The notes under the pieces were generated by a model, which saw only the letters and a list, made by a program, of their open reading frames with translations, did not search any database and was not told where the DNA came from. From positions 1-9,171 of the forward strand of contig CAJUTD010000105.1 of the NCBI GenBank assembly GCA_910589635.1: DNA of 9,171 bases, read 5' to 3'. The position numbers were made by a program, and so were the translations under genes. Positions 1-6,367 of this stretch are shown in pieces. This stretch comes from an uncultured Lachnospiraceae bacterium (lineage in GTDB: Bacteria > Bacillota > Clostridia > Lachnospirales > Lachnospiraceae). Position 1 is the first letter of the stretch; every line of letters starts with the position of its first letter.

Positions 1-61
1 GAGTTTATTTTGTCGTACTCTTGTCGTACCATACTGTTTCAAAGTCCGCAAACCCTTGATT
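1..61. other. lysS downstream flank with 9-bp direct repeats (possible integration-site arm)
   Basis: The short stretch after the lysS stop codon contains TTGTCGTAC twice on the plus strand, at 10-18 and 21-29, a period of 11 bp. No stem-loop followed by a T-run is visible, so lysS has no recognisable terminator inside the window. Closely spaced short direct repeats beside the 3' end of a conserved gene resemble recombinase-binding repeats at integrated elements, and lysS 3' ends have been reported as integration sites for integrative elements in Firmicutes. No integrase gene is in view, so this reading is inference only. The repeats are seen directly. Confidence 0.35.
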
Positions 62-1561
62 TTACTGGTTTTCTTTGCCAAGCGTTTTCATTGTCGGGAA
101 GAGCAAAACATCGCGAATTGCGGGTGAATTTGTCATCATCATCACCATACGGTCTATGCCATACCCGATTCCGCCCGTCGGCGGCATACCGATACTGAGG
201 GCATTTAAGAAATCTTCATCCGTATGGTTCGCTTCATCATCCCCAGCAGCAAGCAAAGCCTCCTGCGCTTTGAAACGCTCACGCTGGTCGATAGGGTCGT
301 TCAGCTCGGAATAAGCGTTCGCCATCTCCCATCCATTCATGAAAAACTCAAAACGCTCCACATATTCGGGGTTCTCCGGCTTCTTCTTCGTCAACGGAGA
401 AATCTCAATCGGATGATCCATAACAAATGTCGGCTGGATTAAATGATCCTCTACAAACTCCTCAAAGAACAAGTTAAGGATATCGCCCTTCTGATGCCTG
501 TCCTCATATTCTATATGATGCTCGTCGGCCAGTTTCTTGGCTTCTTCTGTGCTCTTAATCTCGTTAAAGTCCACATTGGCATATTTCTTCACGGCATCCA
601 CCATCGTAATGCGCTCAAAAGGCTTGGACAAATCCATCTCATGCTCGCCATACGTGATAATCTCGGAACCCGTCACCTCTTTTGCCACATAGCGGTACAA
701 ATTCTCCGTCAAATCCATCATGCCATGATAATCTGTGTATGCCTGATATAATTCCATCAAGGTAAATTCCGGGTTATGCCGGGTATCAAGACCCTCGTTG
801 CGGAACACGCGACCAATCTCATAGACACGTTCCAAACCTCCCACAATCAACCTCTTTAAGTAAAGTTCCAGAGAAATACGCAGCTTCAAATCCTCGTTCA
901 AGGCATTGAAATGCGTCTCAAACGGCCGTGCCGCCGCGCCGCCTGCATTGCCCACAAGCATCGGCGTCTCCACCTCCATAAATCCCTGTCCATCCAGGAA
1001 ACGGCGAATACTGCTTAACACCTTGGAACGCTTGATAAAGGTGTCCTTTACCTCCGCGTTCATAATCAAATCCACATACCTCTGGCGGTATCTGGCGTCC
1101 GTATCGGTAAGCCCATGATATTTCTCCGGTAAAATCTGCAAGCTCTTAGACAACAGCGTCACTTCCTGGGCATGGACGGAAATTTCCCCTGTTTTAGTGG
1201 TAAACACTTCTCCCTTGATTCCCAAGATATCGCCCACATCATATTTCTTGAAATCCTTGTAGCTGTCCTCACCGACGCTGTCTCTTGCCACATACACCTG
1301 AATATCTCCCTGCAAATCCTGAATATTACAGAAGGAAGCTTTTCCCATTACACGTTTGAACATCATTCTGCCGGCAACGCTGACCGTCTGGCCCTCCAAC
1401 TCGCCATAATGATCCTTAATCTCCTGGCTGTGTTTTGTTACCTCATATTTCGTAATCTGAAACGGATCTTTGCCGTTACTCTGCAAATCCGCCAATTTGT
1501 CATGACGGATTTTCAACAATTGGTTCAGGTCTTGTCCCGGTGACTGACTGTTCTGTGCCAT
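62..1561 (-). CDS. lysS: Lysyl-tRNA synthetase (class II)
   Basis: Attaches lysine to tRNA-Lys using ATP in the cytoplasm. With the chosen start the protein is 499 aa, the usual bacterial class II LysRS length. An N-terminal OB-fold anticodon-binding domain (about residues 60-160) precedes the class II catalytic core. Motif 1 is the segment ending GFMEVETPML, motif 2 contains FRNEGLDTRHNPEF, and motif 3 is GIGYGIDRMVMMM followed by LLFPTMK at the C-terminus. The frame stays open upstream to an ATG at 1645, but the ATG at 1561 has an AAGGAGG ribosome site about 8 nt ahead and begins MAQNSQSPGQDLNQLL, like other LysRS N-termini. The 28-residue extension would start inside a stem-loop. The gene follows greA, a common Clostridia arrangement, and is probably cotranscribed with it. 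Identity is near certain; the start is likely. Confidence 0.96.
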   Translation of the reverse strand: MAQNSQSPGQDLNQLLKIRHDKLADLQSNGKDPFQITKYEVTKHSQEIKDHYGELEGQTVSVAGRMMFKRVMGKASFCNIQDLQGDIQVYVARDSVGEDSYKDFKKYDVGDILGIKGEVFTTKTGEISVHAQEVTLLSKSLQILPEKYHGLTDTDARYRQRYVDLIMNAEVKDTFIKRSKVLSSIRRFLDGQGFMEVETPMLVGNAGGAAARPFETHFNALNEDLKLRISLELYLKRLIVGGLERVYEIGRVFRNEGLDTRHNPEFTLMELYQAYTDYHGMMDLTENLYRYVAKEVTGSEIITYGEHEMDLSKPFERITMVDAVKKYANVDFNEIKSTEEAKKLADEHHIEYEDRHQKGDILNLFFEEFVEDHLIQPTFVMDHPIEISPLTKKKPENPEYVERFEFFMNGWEMANAYSELNDPIDQRERFKAQEALLAAGDDEANHTDEDFLNALSIGMPPTGGIGYGIDRMVMMMTNSPAIRDVLLFPTMKTLGKENQ

Positions 1562-1619
1562 CTTCTCTTCCTCCTTAAGCTGTAACGCCCCCTCACTTCC
1601 GTTCGGCGGCAATTCGTCG

Positions 1620-1653
1620 GAAGGCATCTTAAAAATGCTTCGCATTTGCCTTC
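1620..1653 (-). promoter_or_regulatory. Intercistronic stem-loop between greA and lysS
   Basis: Read on the minus strand, GAAGGC pairs with GCCTTC at the base. Inside this, AAATGC pairs with GCATTT across a GAA loop, with an unpaired stretch of about 7 nt on the 3' side. The apical GCGAAGC is a known exceptionally stable mini-hairpin sequence. The structure starts about 7 nt after the greA stop and lies about 60 nt before the lysS start. Only a short T-run follows the inner stem, and the outer stem re-pairs afterwards, so it looks less like a terminator than an RNA processing, stability or attenuation element. The pairing is visible; the role is inferred. Confidence 0.4.
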
Positions 1654-1660
1654 ACTACTC

Positions 1661-2140
1661 CTAATTGGAACGCTGGATTCCCAATACCTTGTATTCCATA
1701 ACGCCTGCCTGTGTCTCTATAGTTACTGTATCTCCGACTTTCGCTCCAATCAGGGCTTTTCCAACCGGAGACTCATTTGAAATCTTCCCCTGGAGGCTGC
1801 TTGCCTCGGTGGAGCCGACAATCTTATATTCTAATTCCTCATCAAATTCGCAGTCCAAGATTTTGACCTTGCATCCCACATTAATTTTATCAAGGTCTAC
1901 TTCATCTTCCACTACCACCTCTGCATTTTTGAGGATTTTCTCAATCTCTTCAATTCTTGCTTCTATATCGCGCTGCTCGTCCTTCGCGGCATCATACTCT
2001 GCATTTTCGGAAAGATCCCCCTGCTCCCTGGCTTCCTTGATTTTCTGCGAAACCTCTTTCCTCTTTACCACTTTAAGATCGTGCAATTCTGTCTCTAATT
2101 TCTGCAAACCTTCATAAGTCAATAAATTTTTCTTTTCCAT
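1661..2140 (-). CDS. greA: Transcription elongation factor GreA
   Basis: Binds in the secondary channel of RNA polymerase and stimulates cleavage of backtracked RNA, rescuing stalled elongation complexes. The 159-aa length matches the family (about 158). The N-terminal antiparallel coiled coil (residues 1-75) carries the signature GDLSENAEYDAAKDEQ, with the acidic tip residues Asp42 and Glu45 corresponding to E. coli Asp41/Glu44. The C-terminal half is the FKBP-like polymerase-binding domain (segments SPVGKALIGAKVGDTV and MEYKVLGI). The start has a clear AGGAAGG ribosome site. It sits between an unrecognised gene (47-bp gap) and lysS (99-bp gap). GreA and GreB share this fold, but the length and a lone copy next to lysS favour greA. 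Confidence 0.97.
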   Translation of the reverse strand: MEKKNLLTYEGLQKLETELHDLKVVKRKEVSQKIKEAREQGDLSENAEYDAAKDEQRDIEARIEEIEKILKNAEVVVEDEVDLDKINVGCKVKILDCEFDEELEYKIVGSTEASSLQGKISNESPVGKALIGAKVGDTVTIETQAGVMEYKVLGIQRSN

Positions 2141-2174
2141 TATACTACACCTTCCTAAACTACATTGTCAGTAC

Positions 2175-2195
2175 TATTATAAAAAGTTTATAATA
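2175..2195 (-). promoter_or_regulatory. AT-rich palindrome with -10-like TATAAT upstream of greA
   Basis: A perfect 9-bp inverted repeat, TATTATAAA / TTTATAATA with a 3-nt spacer, spans the stop codon of the upstream gene. On the minus strand it contains TATAAT (2176-2181) about 35 bp before the greA start, which would fit a -10 box. No convincing -35 was found: TTAAAG at 17-bp spacing matches only 3 of 6 positions. It could be a greA/lysS promoter, a weak AT stem, or chance in AT-rich DNA. Confidence 0.3.
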
Positions 2196-2871
2196 CTCCT
2201 TTAACAATCACAGTATTATAACCGATAGGCACGGAAATGTCAAGATTCCCCATATTTTCAACGGCAGTCCAGACGCGCTTATACACGGGAATGTAAAGCA
2301 TATCTTCCCTGGCGCATTTTAAGGGACAGTCCCCTTTGTACTCCATATCTAATATTACATTAAAATCTGCCGGCAATTCATCCTCCTTGGAACAAATCTG
2401 CACAACCAAACCGCTATCCTCATACATTCTTTGAATATAATCGGTAAAATATGCAGGGCGGTCCGTGACAATTCTTAAAAAATTTAAGTCCTCTGAAATC
2501 TGCTCGAGCATCACCTCCACCTGGTCTTCATCCAACAGAGATTCCGGCGGCATGTCCGTATCAACGAGTAATGGCCTAAATTCCCGATAAGGCATATGAT
2601 AACGCTCCAGAATCTGCTGTAAAATAATAGAAAATTTATGGAGATAAGGGTTTTCCCTGGAAAATTCTTCTTCCTCATCCTGCAAAGGATTGTCCGCCTG
2701 TGAGCATGACTTTCTGCCAAAAATCACCGCCAAAAGCCGCCGCCAAAATTGCCGGAAACGACTTTGGCTATCTTCATGCCTACTCTCTTGCAACCTCCTC
2801 ATAATCCCCCCGGCAAATACTGTTTTTTCAATATATGAAGGCGCAAAACAGGTTATTCCGTTTACAATCAC
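2188..2871 (-). CDS. Conserved hypothetical protein, no recognised family
   Basis: I do not recognise this protein. As drawn it is 227 aa from a GTG start. The N-terminal third is basic (RRLQESRHEDSQSRFRQFWRR) with a short hydrophobic patch, LLAVIF, then an acidic linker DEEEEF. The remaining 150 residues look like a globular alpha/beta domain, with predicted strands LNFLRIVTD, GLVVQIC, NVILDME and NTVIVKG; this may be a Rossmann-like fold, but no nucleotide-binding glycine loop or catalytic motif is evident. There is no clear signal peptide. The start is uncertain. The GTG at 2871 lies in a tandem repeat and has only a weak AGGC site. The in-frame ATG at 2802, MRRLQESR, is preceded by GGGGGG about 3 nt away and would give 204 aa. 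It lies 51 bp after dusB and 47 bp before greA in the same direction, so a housekeeping or regulatory role linked to RNA metabolism is possible but unproven. Confidence 0.75.
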   Translation of the reverse strand: MIVNGITCFAPSYIEKTVFAGGIMRRLQESRHEDSQSRFRQFWRRLLAVIFGRKSCSQADNPLQDEEEEFSRENPYLHKFSIILQQILERYHMPYREFRPLLVDTDMPPESLLDEDQVEVMLEQISEDLNFLRIVTDRPAYFTDYIQRMYEDSGLVVQICSKEDELPADFNVILDMEYKGDCPLKCAREDMLYIPVYKRVWTAVENMGNLDISVPIGYNTVIVKGVL

Positions 2872-2939
2872 GTTTGCCTGAAACTATTCTAACTCCCCAC
2901 TTACAATCACGTTTCCCTGCAGCTATTCCAACTCCCTGC
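2862..2939. repeat. 39-bp tandem duplication of the dusB 3' end
   Basis: Two abutting 39-bp units, 2862-2900 and 2901-2939, match at 33 of 39 positions by hand alignment. The second unit contains the final codons and TAG stop of dusB (2923-2925). The first contains the equivalent stop (2884-2886) and most of the start region of the next gene. Each unit includes GTGATTGTAA on the minus strand; in unit 2901-2939 this opens a nine-codon frame, VIVSGELE then stop, ending in the duplicated stop. Confidence 0.85.
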
Positions 2940-3906
2940 TGCCGTGAATCGTTCGCTCAAATAATTCTTCCAGCTGCGCATAAGTCTCCACTTCATTGAT
3001 TTTGCCCCGCAGTTTCGCCGAATTCTTATAACCGCTGGTATACCAGGCCGCATGTTTACGCATTTCCCGGATTCCCATGATTTCACCTTTATAAGCGATT
3101 TGAGCTCTCGCATGGCGTAAAATCATCGCTGCAACTTCCTGTATATCCGGCTTAGGCAATTGCTCTCCCGTATTCAGGCAGTGTAGAATCTGGGCAAAAA
3201 TCCAGGGGTTGCCCTGCGCCCCCCTGCCAATCATGAAACCGTCGCATCCTGTCTGCTGTTTCATGTTCTGTACATCATTTGCCGTTAAAATGTCTCCGTT
3301 GCCAATTACCGGAATAGACACTGCTTCCTTAACCTGGCGAATTATGTCCCAATCTGCTTTGCCAGAATAATATTGTTCGCGGGTCCGCCCATGAACCGCC
3401 ACGGCAGCCGCGCCTGCCTCCTCTACAATCTTGGCAATCTCCACAGCATTAACATGACCATCGTCAAAACCTTTGCGTATTTTCACAGTCACTGGTTTCT
3501 TTACGGCTTTGACGATTTGAGAGACAATCTCATACACCAATCTCGGCTGTTTCATCAGTGCCGATCCCTCTCCATTATTTACGACTTTGGGCACCGGACA
3601 ACCCATATTGATGTCCAAAATATCAAAGGGGCACTCCTCTATGCGCTTTGCCATCTCGCTCATAATATGCGCATCCGCCCCGAATAACTGCAAGGAAACT
3701 GGGCGTTCCTCCGGTTGCGTCGTCAGTAAAATCTCCGTATTTTTATTATTGTAATAAATGCCCTTGGCGCTCACCATCTCCATACAGAGAAGCCCTGCTC
3801 CCTGTTCTTTACAAAGCACACGAAATGGCAGGTCACAAACCCCTGCCATCGGCGCCAGAATCAAATTATTTTCCAGAATTACATTTCCTATCCTAAGCGT
3901 TTCCAT
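2923..3906 (-). CDS. dusB: tRNA-dihydrouridine synthase, DusB family
   Basis: FMN enzyme that reduces specific uridines in tRNA to dihydrouridine using NAD(P)H. It is 327 aa, typical of the family. The TIM-barrel signatures are in order: APMAGV (18-23) for FMN binding; LDINMGCPVPKV, with the general-acid cysteine expected at Cys103; VKIRKG (141-146); VHGRTREQYY (171-180); IGNGDI (201-206); and GFMIGRGAQGNPWIF (223-237), which closes the phosphate-binding site. A helical C-terminal tRNA-recognition domain follows. The ATG at 3906 has AGGAA and AAGGA stretches upstream. The gene lies between coaX (85-bp gap) and an unrecognised gene, within the conserved birA-coaX-dus-greA-lysS order of Clostridia. 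Its terminal codons, GSRELE, are part of the 39-bp tandem repeat. The subfamily letter is slightly less certain than the enzyme class. Confidence 0.95.
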   Translation of the reverse strand: METLRIGNVILENNLILAPMAGVCDLPFRVLCKEQGAGLLCMEMVSAKGIYYNNKNTEILLTTQPEERPVSLQLFGADAHIMSEMAKRIEECPFDILDINMGCPVPKVVNNGEGSALMKQPRLVYEIVSQIVKAVKKPVTVKIRKGFDDGHVNAVEIAKIVEEAGAAAVAVHGRTREQYYSGKADWDIIRQVKEAVSIPVIGNGDILTANDVQNMKQQTGCDGFMIGRGAQGNPWIFAQILHCLNTGEQLPKPDIQEVAAMILRHARAQIAYKGEIMGIREMRKHAAWYTSGYKNSAKLRGKINEVETYAQLEELFERTIHGSRELE

Positions 3907-3991
3907 TTCCTTGACGTTCCTATGTTGGTTATTTCTCCCTATGCTGCATACTTTTCATAAATTTTACATCATACATTTATTCTATTACGAA

Positions 3992-4768
3992 TTATTTCTG
4001 CCGGTTCTGTTTATTATAAATCAGCCTCAATCCCTGCAAGGTCAGTGTGGGGTCGTAAATATCTATCGTATCCGTCTCACTGGCAATGATTGTTCCTAGA
4101 CCTCCGGTTGCCACCACTTTGAGATTATCATAGCCAGTCTCCTTCTTTGTCTGGCGAATGATATATTCCGTCTGCCCAATCTGTCCATAAATCAAGCCCG
4201 CCTGCATACTGCTGATCGTCTCCTTCGCCAGAATACTGTTCGGCTTGCGGATTTCAATTTCCGGCAGTTTGGCCGCGTCCTCCCACAATGCCTTGGCGGA
4301 GGTGCGAATCCCCGGCGCTGTCACGCCCGACACGAAAGCCCCGGTCTCATCCACCAAATCGTAAGTCGTCCCGGTTCCAAAATCAATGACAAACACCGGA
4401 CCGCCATACAATTCATAAGCTGCCGCCGCATCCACAATACGGTCGGCGCCTATCTGTCTGGGATTCTCCGTAGCAATACGGATTCCCGTTTTTATACCCG
4501 GCTCCACCACCACCGGATGAATGCCGAAATATTTGATAAAAGCGCTCAAAAGCGAATGCATCACGTTGGGCACTACGGAGGCGATAATGACATCTTTAAT
4601 TCGCTCATAGGAAATCCCATTGTGCGCCAATAAATCCCGCATACAAATTCCATACTCATCCGAAGTACGCTGAAGCTTTGTCGTCATGCGAAATGTCGCT
4701 TCCAATTGCTCCTCCTCAAATATTCCAAATGTAAAATTAGTATTTCCCACGTCCACAACCATTAACAT
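3992..4768 (-). CDS. coaX: Type III pantothenate kinase
   Basis: Phosphorylates pantothenate in the first step of coenzyme A synthesis; this type is usually insensitive to CoA feedback and needs a monovalent cation. The 258-aa length is typical. The ASKHA-fold phosphate motif DVGNTN is at residues 6-11, IGADRIVDAAAA (106-117) carries the pantothenate-site residues, and VIDFGTGTTYDLVD (127-140) is the second phosphate motif with catalytic acidic residues. SGVTAPGI and ATGGLG follow. The start is 3 bp after the stop of the preceding gene, and its ribosome site GGAGGG lies inside that gene's last codons, so the two are very probably translationally coupled. birA lies two genes upstream, the usual pairing of biotin and CoA cofactor functions in Firmicutes. 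Confidence 0.96.
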   Translation of the reverse strand: MLMVVDVGNTNFTFGIFEEEQLEATFRMTTKLQRTSDEYGICMRDLLAHNGISYERIKDVIIASVVPNVMHSLLSAFIKYFGIHPVVVEPGIKTGIRIATENPRQIGADRIVDAAAAYELYGGPVFVIDFGTGTTYDLVDETGAFVSGVTAPGIRTSAKALWEDAAKLPEIEIRKPNSILAKETISSMQAGLIYGQIGQTEYIIRQTKKETGYDNLKVVATGGLGTIIASETDTIDIYDPTLTLQGLRLIYNKQNRQK

Positions 4769-4771
4769 GTC

Positions 4772-5122
4772 TTAACCCTCCAAATCGTCATCGCTTAAAT
4801 CTTCTCCCAGAAAAAATACCTTAAAATACATTTCCAGAGATTCAAATAATTCCTGCTTCTCCCGCTGTAATTGCTTGATTTTCAGCACACTCCCGATATC
4901 GTCATACAATAGGTCGCCCTCGTCGCATGCTGCCCAAATCTGCAAGCTGCCCGCACTGTCAAATCCCAGCGTCAAAGTTCCGCCAATGTCTTCTGTGTAG
5001 AGCACACAAATAATCTTGAGCTCATCTTTAATCCCCTGCGGCAGGGATTGAAATTCTTCATTCAGATAATACTTTTTCGTATATGCACTGGAACCGCACA
5101 GCACGGTTTCCCCATGATCCAT
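4772..5122 (-). CDS. Small conserved protein, DUF6145-like
   Basis: A 116-aa soluble acidic protein of unknown function. Recognisable stretches are ETVLCGSSAYTKKYYLN near the N-terminus, LPQGIKDELKIICVLYTEDIGG, and GSVLKIKQLQREKQELFESL leading to YFKVFFLGED. From memory this matches the family annotated DUF6145 in Lachnospiraceae; the family number should be confirmed. There is no signal peptide, membrane segment or catalytic motif. The C-terminal third is probably a long amphipathic helix ending in an acidic tail, SDDDLEG. The ATG at 5122 has a good AAGGAG site about 6-7 nt upstream. Tight coupling to coaX (3-bp gap) and its place after birA suggest stable cotranscription with cofactor genes, not necessarily a shared function. 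Confidence 0.9.
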   Translation of the reverse strand: MDHGETVLCGSSAYTKKYYLNEEFQSLPQGIKDELKIICVLYTEDIGGTLTLGFDSAGSLQIWAACDEGDLLYDDIGSVLKIKQLQREKQELFESLEMYFKVFFLGEDLSDDDLEG

Positions 5123-5240
5123 GATAATCTCCTTCCTGCCAGTCTTTCCCTCCAGTCAGCTTCCGTCTTGTTCTCCAGTTTCTGCTTCCTTTCCAGTCTC
5201 CACTTTATGGAAAGAAACACTCCCCTACAACGCGAAAACA

Positions 5241-6245
5241 TCAAATATATCCATAGATCCCACGCACCGACACTTCGCCGGAGGAAACTTTACTTATTCC
5301 GCCATCCCGCTCAACAAGAAGCACTCCTCTGTCGTCAATCCCTAACGCCGTACCCTCATATTCGCCCAACGGGTCAAGCACCCGCACAGACCGCCCGCAA
5401 TTTGCCAACATACCGTTGTATTCTTCCATCAAAGCAGATAAATCCTGCGTTTTGAGAAAAATTTCATAATAACGCTCGAAATGCGCCAACACAGCCCCCA
5501 AAAGCTGTGCCCTGGTAATCGGCTCTTCCCTTCCCTGCCGCTGCATCTCCAATTTGAGGGAAGTCGCTGTCTTCGCAATCTCTTGCGGGAACTCCGACTG
5601 GTGCACATTGACTCCCGTACCTACCACGATATGATTCACATAATCAATCTGCGCGCTCATTTCCGTGAGAATCCCTACAATTTTCTTACCATTCAGTACA
5701 ACATCATTCGGCCACTTAATCTGCGGCTGCATACCGGTAACTTCCGCGATCCCTTTGGCAGTCGCCATGCCTTTTACAAGTGTAAGCATGGAGGCGTTAC
5801 CGGGATCTATCTCCGGCTTGATCAAAATAGAAAAAAACAGTCCTGTGCCGCAGGGAGAACTCCAAGTCCGCCCTCTGCGTCCTCTGCCTGCCGTCTGTTT
5901 ATCTGCCACCACGACCGTTCCATGCCAGTCCATATTCCCGGCTGACTCTGCAATCCGCTTTGCCTCCGCGTTCGTAGAATCCACTTCCTCTAAATAACGT
6001 ACATTATGTCCCAGCCATTTGGTACGCAATCGGCTTGCAATCTCACTCTGTGACAAAATATCTGGCACCCCCACCAGCCGATAGCCTCTGTTTTGAACAG
6101 CCGTAATCTCATAGCCCGCCTCTTTGAGCTGTTTGATCGCTTTCCATACAGCAGTGCGGGACACGCCAAATTTCTCACACAGCTCCTGCCCGGAAACATA
6201 TGTCTCCTGATTCTGGCGCAAGGCCTGTAAAATCTTCGTCTTCAT
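5241..6245 (-). CDS. birA: Bifunctional biotin-protein ligase / biotin operon repressor BirA
   Basis: Joins biotin to the acceptor lysine of biotin-dependent carboxylases through biotinyl-AMP and, in proteins with this architecture, represses biotin genes. It is 334 aa. An N-terminal winged helix-turn-helix (about residues 14-58, with VSGQELCEKFGVSRTAVWKA) is followed by the ligase core: STNAEAK (90-96), the biotinyl-AMP loop GRGRRGR (120-126), KWPND (177-181) and GKKIVGILTE (186-195). A C-terminal SH3-like domain contains YEGTALGIDDRGVLLVE. The HTH indicates the group II, regulatory type. The ATG at 6245 has a GGGAGG site. No biotin operator was recognised in the window, so its DNA targets are probably elsewhere. 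A 118-bp purine-rich spacer separates it from the next gene. Confidence 0.96.
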   Translation of the reverse strand: MKTKILQALRQNQETYVSGQELCEKFGVSRTAVWKAIKQLKEAGYEITAVQNRGYRLVGVPDILSQSEIASRLRTKWLGHNVRYLEEVDSTNAEAKRIAESAGNMDWHGTVVVADKQTAGRGRRGRTWSSPCGTGLFFSILIKPEIDPGNASMLTLVKGMATAKGIAEVTGMQPQIKWPNDVVLNGKKIVGILTEMSAQIDYVNHIVVGTGVNVHQSEFPQEIAKTATSLKLEMQRQGREEPITRAQLLGAVLAHFERYYEIFLKTQDLSALMEEYNGMLANCGRSVRVLDPLGEYEGTALGIDDRGVLLVERDGGISKVSSGEVSVRGIYGYI

Positions 6246-6277
6246 CGCTGCCTCCCAATTTAAGCCGCATATCCTGG

Positions 6278-6367
6278 CTAGCCAAGCGTGGCATTCATCG
6301 GCATACCAGCACTAGCCAAGCATGACATTCATCGGCATACCATCACTAGCCAAGCGTTGCATACATC
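6278..6367. repeat. 34-bp tandem repeat extending the argF 3' end (2 full units + partial)
   Basis: Two abutting 34-bp units, 6278-6311 and 6312-6345, differ at only 3 positions. They lead directly into a third unit starting at 6346, the first base of the argF stop codon, whose first 22 bp match the first unit at 20 positions before similarity is lost inside argF. Each unit begins CTAGCCAAGC, so the argF stop TAG recurs every 34 bp on the minus strand. The array occupies most of the 100-bp spacer between argF and birA. It has no strong hairpin and is not a terminator. Confidence 0.9.

Noticed and set aside
1562..1645. 28-codon N-terminal extension of lysS from the ATG at 1645
   Set aside because: The ATG at 1561 has a strong AAGGAGG site and the expected LysRS N-terminus; the extension reads like spacer and starts inside a stem-loop.
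1665..2117. 150-codon plus-strand frame opposite greA
   Set aside because: Serine-rich shadow of the greA coding strand; greA itself is unambiguous.
3907..3991. Possible promoter (TATGAT) in the coaX-dusB spacer
   Set aside because: No -35 at workable spacing was found and the region is generally AT-rich.
5189..5214. CTTTCCA / TGGAAAG inverted repeat after birA
   Set aside because: A 7-bp stem with a 12-nt loop and no T-run is too weak to call a birA terminator.
5062..5244. 60-codon frame overlapping the birA stop (TGATG) and the start of the DUF6145-like gene
   Set aside because: It overlaps the 5' end of the well-supported DUF6145-like gene by about 60 bp, has no clear ribosome site of its own, and its charged composition reflects a purine-rich spacer.
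5481..5945. 154-codon plus-strand frame opposite birA
   Set aside because: Antisense shadow with no motifs; the biotin ligase signatures lie on the minus strand.
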